This document shows, in pieces, positions 47,686 to 58,360 of a DNA stretch of 64,000 nt (positions within the stretch are counted from its first letter, which is position 1; each line of letters begins with the position of its first letter). Origin of the DNA: Clarireedia homoeocarpa (lineage: Eukaryota > Ascomycota > Leotiomycetes > Helotiales > Rutstroemiaceae); assembly GCA_001465935.1 (NCBI GenBank), contig LNKV01000021.1:342501-406500 (forward strand), written 5' to 3'. The notes beneath the pieces were generated by a model. It was not told the DNA's origin and did not search any database. It worked only from the letters and a program-made list of their open reading frames with translations. The translations under genes were made by a program, and so were the position numbers.

Positions 47686-48796
47686 TCATCCCGTCATCCA
47701 CGCTGCAGCTCTTTGCGCGCCAAAGTTGGTAGCAAGTCGTAGTCCACTTGACCCCATAGGAAAATAACTGACAAGGTACCATGTCAAACACACTATCTGG
47801 ATGATGGCAGATATCAAGGTCAAAATTTTGCTTCGGAGCTATAGGTGTGAAGATATTAGTGAAATGATCGGGAAGTATTTGGCAATGTACTTACTCCGAG
47901 ACTGAAATATAGGGTTAACGCGATCGATCCGAAATACGTCGCGGTGAATGGGAGGCGTGGCGTTGATGTCAGGTGGTTCAAGTAAGTCCACGGGCCCATC
48001 ATCGCAGCCCATGAGGCAAGGAAGAATATCGAGCCTAAGGACCATCTATTTGTCACACGCTCTGAATTAGTTCTGAGGGTGTTGAGGTATGAATCATAAC
48101 ATTGTAATCATTCAAACCGTCGGGCTTCTAGGGGAAATGAATGCGGCCCCCCAGTGGAACCATACATTGAGCTTCTTGCGTGGCGGGTACTTGCATGTAC
48201 GCGAAAAGGCCAAACTTTGGAATGCCTTGACTCGTATTGGGCAAGATGTGCAAGGGATAGGTTACAGAAAAAATGGGAAGTGAGACTTACAGGATCGCAA
48301 ACTTGGTTGGAAGTACAATCAAGTATGGGAATAATACGAAACAGATTACAAAACAAGCCAGAGCCCCGAGGTTGAACCCAGCGAATAATAAGAGACGGTC
48401 CCACCTACTCACTGAACATGGGAATTTGAACGTTAGCCTCCAGCTGCCATTTAAAGAGATACGAGTAGATTAAAGCCACACCACATATCATAGATGCACG
48501 TAGCACCAGATGGCGGCGGACGCAGGGACGGTGCAACGTGTGGGGAAAGGAAACGCCTGGTAGGTTGACTCACGGGCAAACCATCCTTCCTCTTCTTCCC
48601 GTCGAGTTCGAGCAGGAAGAGGCGCCCCGGGGCCTTCTGTTGTAGGTAACCTAACATAGCCATTATTTCCGAATGGGTTCAGCGATTTTATAGAAGATAA
48701 AAGCCCGGTCTGCTGAGCAGTGTTAACGGGCACGTCCGGGTCGCGACGTGACCATCCCAGTGAATTCATGGAATCTCTGAAAGAAGAGGAAGCCAT
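47686..48796 (-). CDS. SFT2: Vesicle transport protein SFT2
   Basis: Sft2 is a small four-helix Golgi membrane protein that helps endosome-to-Golgi vesicle fusion. Four exons join exactly in frame: 48796-48574, 48411-48291, 48045-47895 and 47838-47686 (648 nt, 215 aa). The N-terminal cytosolic part reads MASSSFRDSMNSLGWSRRDP, then NTGLLSSIK-like and YVRLPTTEGPGAPLPARTRR. The first helix is LLLFAGFNLGALACFVICFV, the second FLASWAAMMGPWTYL, the third YFGSIALTLYFSLGL and the fourth ILTLISAIIQIVCLTWYLVS. The conserved end YFPMGSSGLRLATNFG is present. Intron 2 is 245 nt, far longer than the others (56-162 nt). The call is strong on length, topology and motifs. Confidence 0.95.
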
Positions 48797-51700
48797 TTTT
48801 CCCGTTGATCTTTCGGCGGTTGATATGAAAAGGCTATATTCGAATTCCCCTGTAGTGCTCTTTTTGTAAATGCCGCGAATGAAGTGATAGGAGCGATAAG
48901 GTAATTTGGGTTTGGTCCGAGGTTCGCAGACCTGGTTCAGATATCGCGCGGGTAGATGTGATTGATTCGGAGGGTTTGTCGATGAAGGATACGGCCGTTT
49001 ATGTCCTATACTATAGGATTTCTCTGCACATATGTCGTGCGTTGATCGACCTCGTGGAAGGAATGCGACTGGTTTCTTTGCTCGAAGCTCGAAGTGTGTC
49101 CAATGACCACTGCGCACTCCCGGGGTATGGAGTGAATTTGTTGCTTTGCTTCGATTAGGAAGCCACGCGTGATCAAGTCCAAGTCGACGAGAGTCTTAAT
49201 GATAGAAGCTCTCAGTGCTAAAGAGTGGGTGTGTGATGGAAGAGGAGGTTGTAATTGGATGACAGATCGCCACAGTCAGCAGGAATGGGTGTGGGTAGCC
49301 TGGTTGATGTTCGGAATGAGAACGTGTATCTTTCGAAAGGTATGCGATAAGCCTTGATGGCTATGAATGTGGTGGATGGGAATTTGGGAATTATCGCCGA
49401 TGGTGTGTTGGAGTCTAGAGTACGGTAAAGGTAGGCAATCATAGGAAAGTTCATGAGGAGAAGTTATCAGATTTGACGCTAAAATGTCTTACTTAACCAC
49501 ACATGGATATTAGGCGCTAAATTCGGTACGGGCCAGGCGAACCAACTGAAGGGGGGAAAAGAAAGGGAAATCGATGTAGCACAGCAGGAGAACCTGGGGA
49601 CTTTCGTCTGGTTTGTTTTGTATGTATGTATGCAGAAGACACCCTTTTTTGGAGGCAGATGGGGAGATGGAGGGAGGGCAGCTTCCTCTGCTATTTGAAG
49701 CCGGGCAATTCGAATACGCGCAATATTGCGTGGGAAGACTCGTAACTCGTATTCACATTCTCGCAGGCAGGCAGCCTGTCGACGACTCATCATCAAGTTC
49801 GATGTCTTCCTGCAACCTGGGTAGATACATGATACAGCTGATACAGCTGATACCGAGAGCTTTATCTTCCCACCTTATCGAGAAAGCTTGCGTGTTCTAA
49901 GCTTAGCGTGTGGCTCAACTGGGATCAACTTGACTCTACTTCAAGACACTTCCACCCTCCATCTCATCTTTTTGTCCAGGATCGCGAATACCGAACATGG
50001 ATGTGAATGCTTTTGATACCTAAATCGGGAGTAAGTCGAATGTGTTAAACGTGTAGAGGTGTGCAGGTGAGTAAGTGTATGATACTATGAGTCTTTTCGA
50101 GAAGGGGATACATCCGTGTTCACCTCTCTTGGGCCGGGATGCTCTGCTTGTACATCTACACCTACGACGCACTACTCTTTTCTAATACGCATTTGATATT
50201 GGGTGTGTGAGATCATCCCAACCCGAGAGAACCGACAGTCGCAGTGTCAACCCCCCCTCTACACCCATACTTGTATACTTGCTGCGAGGTCGACCTACCT
50301 ACAGCAACCAGGAATCTTGGAAATGCTGGAAAAGCCGGTTCTGCTTGAGTACATGCTCGCTCGATGCGAAACATATCTCTTCGAAGTAGGTCAAGTGGCT
50401 TTCTCTGAGAGAAAGGCCCATATGCATGAGAAGACATAAAAGGTTATCCTCCTCTCCTGAACCTCTCACTTCTTGCAAAATCCCATGCCTGTACATCATC
50501 TCGCATTCTCCCTCTACTCTGCCTTTGCGCCACAGCCTCTATTTCTACAGCCACCGATTTGTGCAAGCATAACGTCTTCATTTGTGTAATCTTGCACAAA
50601 TACATCCAAATATATCCAAACATCTCCAAATAAACCCAATATCAAGCCTCCTCAGATCAACCTGCTCCCGTCAAGTCACACCAAGATCAACTTATCAAAT
50701 GTGCCTTTTTCACTACACAGGACAAACTTCAAGACTTCCCACATACGAGCACTGGATTGATGAATAGGCGTTTTGCTTTATTGTTTTTGTGTAAGACGTT
50801 TGGTCTCATCTCATCACACAATATCATTGCCTGATTAAGGGCCGACCAAAAAAGAATCGAAAGTCCGGAGCTGGTGTGGCAGCTTACACCCGTTCCACCG
50901 CACAGCCTGAAGTCAAAGGAAGAAAACGTCCTGCCGGCCTCGTTGGCGACAGATCTATCACATTGAGTTCCCTCGGTCTTACTTGTTGCTACCTGCTACC
51001 TGCTACCACGACCATTACTATTGCCGCCACAACTGCTACTTACCACTGCCAATACCCTATCACGGAAACGGAGCACGACCTGCGCTTCACCAAGGTCCAC
51101 TAGCCTAGGCGTCTTACGACGTTGATCTTCCACTTGCGCCTTTCCAGCTCGACGAACAAGCCGACGCTCAATTTGTGGAGGTGGTAATCGACTATCTAAT
51201 CAACCTATCTACCCCACTGTTTCTCAAATAAACAATCCGGAACAAAACTCGCATCGCATTGATCGCATTTCGCAAGAAGTTCTGGCTCCCGTCTATCTGC
51301 CGTCTATCGACCTTCTATCGACCTTCTATCGACCTTCAACCTACATTTGAGCTACCGTACCCAGGGAAATTTGGTAGTTCATGCCCATTCCTTTTTGTTG
51401 AGCCTTTCCTTTCTTTTCTTTCTTTTCCTTTCCTTTCCTTTCCTTTTCCACTTTATTTTACTCTACCGTTTTTCTTCTGCTAGAGGCTGTCGTCGATTCG
51501 GCAGAGGGAACACAACGTTTCGCCAAAAAGGAATAAAGAGGTTCTATGGAGCCAATCAGCAAAACTAACGCGCATTTGTCCTACAGTATCCTTGGAAAAA
51601 ATCCAGAATTCGACCATATTATTTGCCCGAGCATCTCTTCATTGGAAGGTGTCCCCGCGTCCGCTTCCTTGCACACCTTTTCTTTTCTTCTTCAAAGGGT

Positions 51701-53501
51701 TCTCAAGACTTTGGATACACAGTAAGCACGAATTGTTCGACTTGTAAGGCTGGAATCTACCTATGCCCTATCAAGTCCAAGTCTGATGCGTGATTTCAAG
51801 GTACCGACAGTAATCCAACCCAAGGGTTCCCACCGGGGAATTTAGGAAACGAAAGCAGAGGATTCCCTCCGCATATACCGGCATCGTTTGCATAAAGACG
51901 GAGAGATTTGGCATCGACCTGTACAGCTTCTTTATTGGAAGGGGAAAAGAGTTTCTGCACGCTGCGAGCTGCAAGGTCGACAAGGCAACCGAATCACAGA
52001 GCAATCCGTACTCCGATTTCAGAACCTTTTCGCCCACTAGAAATTCAATTTGACGTCGCTAGTTGCGGTAGAAGCGCACTTCATTCGCCATTTCATCCGC
52101 CAAGTCCCCATTTGGTATTGTCGATCCGAGGAAAGAGGGAGTGTCCGCCCCGGATTTCCACAAGGGAAAGCACCAAAGCTGGTAAGTAAAAAAGAAAAAG
52201 CCATCCAAGAGAAGATGAAGAAGGGAAAAAGAGAGAGCAGCACAAATAAAAGGGAAAGGGGAAATGAGAGGATGGTTAACTACGTTACGTTCACCTACTG
52301 AGCTTACTTTTGTATAGAGAAGAAAGGAAAAGAGAAGGCTTAGAAGAGAAGAGAGGAAGGAAGAAATCAATCCTTCGCAGATACTTCATCAGCCTCTTCG
52401 GTTCTCGAGCCCCAAAATCCCACGGTCCACGGTCCACGATCTCCCCTCCCACTCTATTTTAGATCGTTCATCGCCAAGGTTCATAATCTACACCATTCGC
52501 CCGCACTCCCACAACTCCCACTTCAATTCTACCCTCCGCACAATCGCCCATCTTCAATCTTCCATCTCGAATCTCGAATCTCGTATCTCCACCCTCATAC
52601 TTTACGGTTGATTGTGTCGTCGCACAGCGATTCAATCAAATCCGTTTCGGTCCAGTGTAACCCTCGGTCACTGTACCCGAGCCAACAAAAGTGTACTTCG
52701 TACAGACGAAGAAGGAAGGACGTTCCCCACTACCTTTCACCGACTCGCCCGAACATATCGTGAGTTATCCCACACAACTTTCGTTTGGCAATGCCACATT
52801 CTTTTCATTGTCCCCTCCCAATTATACCTTCTCCGCCTTTTTCTAGTGCGTCCGAGAAAGGTAACCTTTCCTTCCCCTCTTGCACTCACGACTCGATCAT
52901 TCCTTCTTTCCCAGTCTCTCTTCGTCTTGTAAGAGTCATCCAAGAAATATATACTAACCGCCTCGTCGGACAAGGCCCCTCGCGGTATTAAACCTACCAC
53001 TTTGCCGTACCTATTGATTCACCAACCATATTAAAGACCAGACCTTTCCGGCCATAACATCCAACATACGAAATTTGGAGATATCTCAAGAGTCAATACC
53101 GACCCACGTTACAGAAAAGCAACGTCAGTGTTCATCGGCGTATATATTCCGACTCGATTGCATACGCCCGCAGAGTAAGTGCGCATTCTTTTTAGGCACT
53201 CTCGCCCCCTGCGACAACTTGAAAGGAGACTATGGTATCATGACCATGTACGATAATAACTGCTTATTATCGCAAAATATTCATGGTGCCCTTTGAGTAC
53301 AAGCATGATATCAGTTTTGTGTCGAAATCTTATCGCATGCTTCCTCTCTGTGCGAATGGCTTACTATAAGTGAGAATAATAGCTGACATCTGTCGCACCC
53401 ATAGATAACGACCTCCTTTCCTTCAAGAAAGGTTTAAAGACGAACCAACACCAAGAAGAAAAGTCACATAACTCCTGATCAATCTATACTCAGGAGCCAA
53501 G
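48797..53501. promoter_or_regulatory. 4.7-kb divergent spacer of SFT2 and the bHLH gene
   Basis: No protein-coding gene is supported. The proximal part (about 50-53.5 kb) looks like a long regulatory and 5'-leader region of the bHLH gene: C/T-rich tracts (CTTTCCTTTCC repeats 51408-51450), GACCTTCTATC direct repeats (about 51310-51335), several short upstream ATG frames, and a probable leader intron. Fungal regulator genes often have such leaders. Confidence 0.45.
53175..53404 (+). other. Putative 5'-UTR intron of the bHLH gene
   Basis: A GTAAGT donor at 53175, an AGCTGACAT branch-like site near 53378 and a CCCATAG acceptor ending at 53404 lie 97 bp before the start codon. They outline a 230-nt leader intron. 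This is splice-signal evidence only. Confidence 0.45.
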
Positions 53502-55238
53502 ATGGCCGGCACAGGAGCCTCGAGCCCTTTTATCAAGGACGAACCGGATGACCAGTTCTTCTCTTCGCACAACCAAAGGTTCATGTCGAATCCGCAAGGC
53601 TTCAATATTCCTCAACAACATTTCAATCAATTCAACTCTCATGGAGGCAGCATAAACCCAAATGACCTGTCAGTGGGTGGCAATGGGATATCTATACCAA
53701 ACGGCGGGTTTGGTACTTCCTTTCAAAACAACTTCACCACGCCAGCCTCGAACCCCAGCGCTAGTTTCTCCAAAGGAATCTCGACTTTTGGTGACGATGA
53801 ACTACTTGACAGTCTAGGATCGATGGGTGATCATCAGACGAACGGGATGCATAACGGTCACGAATTCGGCATGGACTTCGACTTCTCACATAATATCTAT
53901 GGCGGAAACAACGGCAATGGATTAGGCGACCCAAGTATGAATGGGTATTCGAATACACCTGATGGTGACCCAATCCAAAGCCCGTTTGTCCATAACTTCA
54001 ACCATGCGCAGTTCAGGCATATGCAGCCACAAAACTTTGGTTCATCTCTGCACTCCCCTACATCATATACGGGCTCTCCTTTGGGGGGTTCGGACATGCA
54101 TAATGGGTCCGGGGATAACAGCTTTGCCAAACAACGACCACGACTGAGTCAAGTGGGATCAGGAAGGAAAGCGTCTAGTGCTAGAAGCCCACTGACTCCA
54201 AAGACACCTGCCATCGCATCACTTAATATCGGGTCTGCAGACCAGTCGAGCTTCCCCACTCAGCCGATACGCACAAATCATACCCATCGACACCAGAAGA
54301 CTTTGTCTGGTCAATGGGATCAAACGCCGAACAGTCTTGGTTCTTTTCCCGGCTCTGAATTTGGTTCACCTATCCAGGGCGTTCATCCAAACGCACAGAT
54401 TTCCGATATTCTCAAAGGTGCTTCAATGCCTACGAAGCTCAACAATCAAACAAATGCGCCTGCTTTACAATCTCAAGAGATGAAAAGAAGACGTCGGAGA
54501 GAATCGCACAACCTTGTAGAGAGGAGAAGAAGAGACAATATCAACGAGCGCATCCAAGAATTGAGTCATCTAGTGCCACTTCATAGACTCGAGGATGAGA
54601 AAGTTCGCAAAGCCCTTATGAACAACTCGCCTTTATCTCCCACCCTTACAGGCTTGAATCAACCTCCAAACGGCATTAGCCCTCCCCAAGCCACCTCAGG
54701 TCTTGCTGGCCCAGGTGCTCGTAGGGCGACAGGCAACATTACGACCGGAATTCCTATCGAGGAAAAAGACAAAGGACCGAACAAGGGTGACATTCTCAAC
54801 GGCGCTGTGAGCTGGACTCGAGACTTGATGTGGATGCTACACCTTAAGCTTCAACAGCAAGAGGAACTTGCAAACTTGATAAGCGAATTGGGTGGAACCT
54901 GGCCTTTCGAGCAGACTGAGGATGAGAAGCGAATGCATACAGAATTGATGGATGCTATGATCAAGAACAACGAGACCACCTTCGAGTACACTCGACGCCC
55001 TGGTACTGGACTCAGAGTACCAAAGCACACAGATGTCAAGGGTGAACCAGTCAATGGCTCAAACTACACACAACTTGACAACTCTTTAAGTCCAGACAAC
55101 CATAGCTCTGGCGATGCAGGTCAGACAGGCATGGGTGGCGCTGGTCAGTATTGGAGTGGTCATAACAGTGGAGGAAGCGGACCTGGGTCTATCAGCTTCA
55201 AGGAAGAAGACGAATATGGCATGGACCTCGCTCAATAA
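53502..55238 (+). CDS. bHLH transcription factor, class B, with long loop (Rtg3-like)
   Basis: This single-exon gene encodes 578 aa. The first about 320 residues are Gln/Asn/Ser/Gly-rich. The basic region and helix 1 (about 327-360) read KRRRRRESHNLVERRRRDNI followed by NERIQELSHLVPL. The H-xxx-E-xxx-R pattern predicts CACGTG E-box binding. An unusually long loop of about 60 residues (Pro/Ser/Gly-rich) precedes helix 2, NKGDILNGAVSWTRDLMWML (from about 426), which continues into a leucine-bearing coiled coil (LHLKLQQQEELANLISELGG). The loop length and the K-G-x-I-L helix-2 start recall yeast Rtg3, a mitochondria-to-nucleus signalling factor, but orthology is not shown. The C-terminus is Gly/Ser-rich and acidic (KEEDEYGMDLAQ). 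Two KxEP/KEE-type sites near the ends (FIKDEPDD, FKEEDEY) resemble sumoylation motifs. Confidence 0.85.
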   Translation: MAGTGASSPFIKDEPDDQFFSSHNQRFMSNPQGFNIPQQHFNQFNSHGGSINPNDLSVGGNGISIPNGGFGTSFQNNFTTPASNPSASFSKGISTFGDDELLDSLGSMGDHQTNGMHNGHEFGMDFDFSHNIYGGNNGNGLGDPSMNGYSNTPDGDPIQSPFVHNFNHAQFRHMQPQNFGSSLHSPTSYTGSPLGGSDMHNGSGDNSFAKQRPRLSQVGSGRKASSARSPLTPKTPAIASLNIGSADQSSFPTQPIRTNHTHRHQKTLSGQWDQTPNSLGSFPGSEFGSPIQGVHPNAQISDILKGASMPTKLNNQTNAPALQSQEMKRRRRRESHNLVERRRRDNINERIQELSHLVPLHRLEDEKVRKALMNNSPLSPTLTGLNQPPNGISPPQATSGLAGPGARRATGNITTGIPIEEKDKGPNKGDILNGAVSWTRDLMWMLHLKLQQQEELANLISELGGTWPFEQTEDEKRMHTELMDAMIKNNETTFEYTRRPGTGLRVPKHTDVKGEPVNGSNYTQLDNSLSPDNHSSGDAGQTGMGGAGQYWSGHNSGGSGPGSISFKEEDEYGMDLAQ

Positions 55239-58200
55239 ATATTTTGCTGTTCGAGGATCAGTAGTTGACTATATGACTGGTGCCGGAGGATTTTTTTTTT
55301 TTTTTATAGTTTGCAACGAGGCAGTTGCCATCGTATTTCCATCTTCACTTCACATCAATGTTTTTATTTGCGTTAGGGGTTTTCTATGCATCGGCGGTAG
55401 TTTTTGGAACTTGATTTCAACTGGCGTTTTGCTCCTTGTTTTAACCATTGCCCTCAGAATACGGTTCGGGCAGATGAATATGGATATTAAGGATCTTCAC
55501 TAGGGTTGAAATTTCACGGAATTTTGATGGCTGGGAAGGATATTGGGTTTGCATCGATCTGTTTGCACTTCTTGTCATGCATTGTTATTATTTACGGGTT
55601 TTTGTCTTCCATTTTATGATACCTGTGCATCGGAATACCGATGTTTCTTGCTGTTTTTTCTAGTTCTTTCATAAATCTATGGGTAGGGACGGGATTATCT
55701 AGTCGGCGTTTGAGTTTATTTCGAACTACTTTGTGACTGTTACTTTTGCTCTTTTGCCATAACCTAGCTAGTCTAGTTAGTTGGTATCCTCTCTTCTACT
55801 CATATGGTAGTTGAGTGGAGGATTCCTCCATCAGCGTTGCTTATCAACGATTGAAATATACATATACATACAATTTGCACCCCATTCTTGATATCGCGGA
55901 TATTGCATCATTTCAAGTTTGCCTCCTTCTTAGCCAAGCTTCACATGGGTAAATGGAGTTTTCCCTTATCAGTCGTTGATTCCCCCCTCCTCCCTTTCAA
56001 CCCCAGTCATGACTACCCCTCCTTCATACTCTACAGACGGGACCCACAGCACCACCATTTTAACCGCCGAGAAGCAAGATTTGATGCGCTCTTTCTGTCG
56101 GTCCTGCGTTATGCATGTGCGGGATTCATGGATTGTTATTTTATGTGCATATTGTTTTTTTGATATACTGTACGAATATAGTTCGGAAAGAGGGCGAGGG
56201 CGGTTTTTTTTTTTTTTTTTTTTTGGAATTTCCGTTCGTGAGTGTGCAGCGGTGAGTGAAATGGGAAATTTTCTAGAAAGATTTGCGTGGGAAAAAAAAA
56301 ATATATGCGGATATAATCCTCGACCCCGCTTCGTACCACCATCTCATCTCATCCGCGACGTTTTTGCCTCTTTTTTTTTTTGGTTTCTGGCGTTTGCAAG
56401 AGAATATAATAAATATACTTTGTGAGTTGAGTTGGTTGAGTTAATGAAAGGAAAGAATGGAAGAAGGGGTTACTACGCATTACAGACAGACAGACAGACA
56501 GACAGGCGGGAATCGGAGATCAACTGTACATACATGTATGTATGCATGCATGTACATCGATGGATGGATAGGTAGGTAGGTAGACCTTTAGTTTCATGGC
56601 ATCGGCATCAACCTTCTTTTTTTTTTTTTCCTTTTGGTTCCCCTTTGTTCTTCTTAACATGAGCTTGAATTTTTTGGGGGGGGAAGGGGCATGGACGAAT
56701 GAATGTATGTATGTGACTATGTGTGTGCAGTAGGTATAGTACAAGTGCTTTGCTAAGGGGGGGGGGACGGGGGGTGATGGGTTCGCTGCTAGCTATAGTA
56801 AGTGGGTTTCGTTGGGTGTGTACTGTAAAATCGAAAATGGGACAATGGAAGATGTGTGTGTGTCTGTCGGGCGCGCCTTTTTTTTTTTCCCCTTCCTCTG
56901 TGGAGAAGTAAGTGGTGGTTTGGTTTGGTTTGGGGAAGGGGGGAGTGTGATGAGGTCACGTTTGACATAGGGTTTGGGGAGGGGAGGGGGTGGTTGCTCG
57001 AGTCAGTGAGGGGCAGGGGGGGCGGGGCGTTGCGATTTTTTGGGGGGGGGGGCCGAGATGGAAGGGAGAGGGAGGTAGAGTGAGAGTTTGAGATAAAGAG
57101 AGAGAGAGAGAGAGAGAGAAAGGGGAATTGAATGAATGAATGAATGGAGTTTTTACTTTTCATTTTAGGGGCAGTAAAGTAAAGTAAAGTAAAGTAAAGT
57201 AAAGTGAGGATGAGGATTTACACATACAACGGCGGGTAGGACAGGTAGGCAGGGGGGGGGGATGAAGGGATTTCCAGATTGGGACGGTTTGGAGATGAGA
57301 TCAAATCGACGGAGTCAAGTCAAGTCAAGTCAAGTGGTGTGCTACGTCAGTCACATGGATGATTTGATCTGGGTATGGCTCGAGGGTGGTGGTGGTTTGG
57401 TTCCTGAATGAATGGATGACTGACTGACTGACCGAACGAGTAAGTAAGTAGGTAGGTACGGTATGTGCGTATAGTATAGTATAGTTATGTTCATTGAACG
57501 AGTCGCGTGTAGTACAGCAAAGTGAGATTTTCGGGCGTGGGCACGGGCGCGGGCGTTGGCGAAGGGGTAGGTGTAGGTGCAGGTGTAGGTGTATACTAAG
57601 TTGCCAAGGGATGCGACGCGATGCAATGTGATGTGACGTGATGTGATGTGCTGTGATGGCATGGCATGCGAAGGAATGGAAGGGAATGGAAGGGAAGGCT
57701 AAGTAAGTCTTCTTCTTTCTTTGTCAGGGCGTTATCGGAGGTGGGGATGCTCCGTTTCTTGGGGAAGATGGGGAGGGGACGTTCTGGGGGAATGTTACTC
57801 TAGTGTGCTTAGCTTGTGAAAGGGGACTATGTGTGTATGTGTGTGTGTGTGCGTCTTTTGACTAGGACGGGATCATGTGAAGGGTGCTGGGGGTTGATGT
57901 TGATATGATAACTTTACTCTACTCGAATCGTGTTTCATCCTCGATGTCTATTTCTTCTCATTGGGGATAAAGGACAAGACGACCCAGAGGTGAAAGGTGC
58001 GAGATAGAGAGTAGTGATCATAAATCATGCTACAATAGAGAACGAGCAAGGTAGAAAGAATAAATAGAATAACAAGAAATAGATTTATATTTCATTTTCC
58101 AAAATGTTATACACTTAAAACGAAGGGGGTATTCCATATATCCTATCCTATCCTACATTTTTCAAACCGTATGTGTATATCAAAAGCCAAAACCAGAATG

Positions 58201-58360
58201 TAAACTTCATTATCATCCCACATAACGGTATATCGTGTATCTGAGCCCTATTCATTTCCCCATCATTAACGCCTCCAATACGAGACCCGCCCCTTCTCCC
58301 TACCACCTCAATCCGATTCTCTCCTCTATTTCTTCACAAACGTACCTTCCCCCTCCAAAT
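55239..58360. repeat. 3.1-kb spacer, G-rich microsatellite zone
   Basis: No gene is supported. The plus strand at about 56.4-57.8 kb is C-poor and G-rich, with ACAG units (56483-56503), TGTA/TGCA units (56525-56555), poly-G runs (56675-56690, 56757-56767, 57041-57051), GA repeats (57099-57119), GTAAA units (57173-57205), CAAGT units (57315-57335) and GTGTAG units (about 57570-57595). Poly-T runs at 55291-55304 and 56203-56223 follow the bHLH gene and may mark 3' ends. Confidence 0.7.

Noticed and set aside
56789..57163. Minus-strand Ser/Pro/His-rich frame
   Set aside because: Translation of GA, GT and poly-G microsatellites, without a start or domain.
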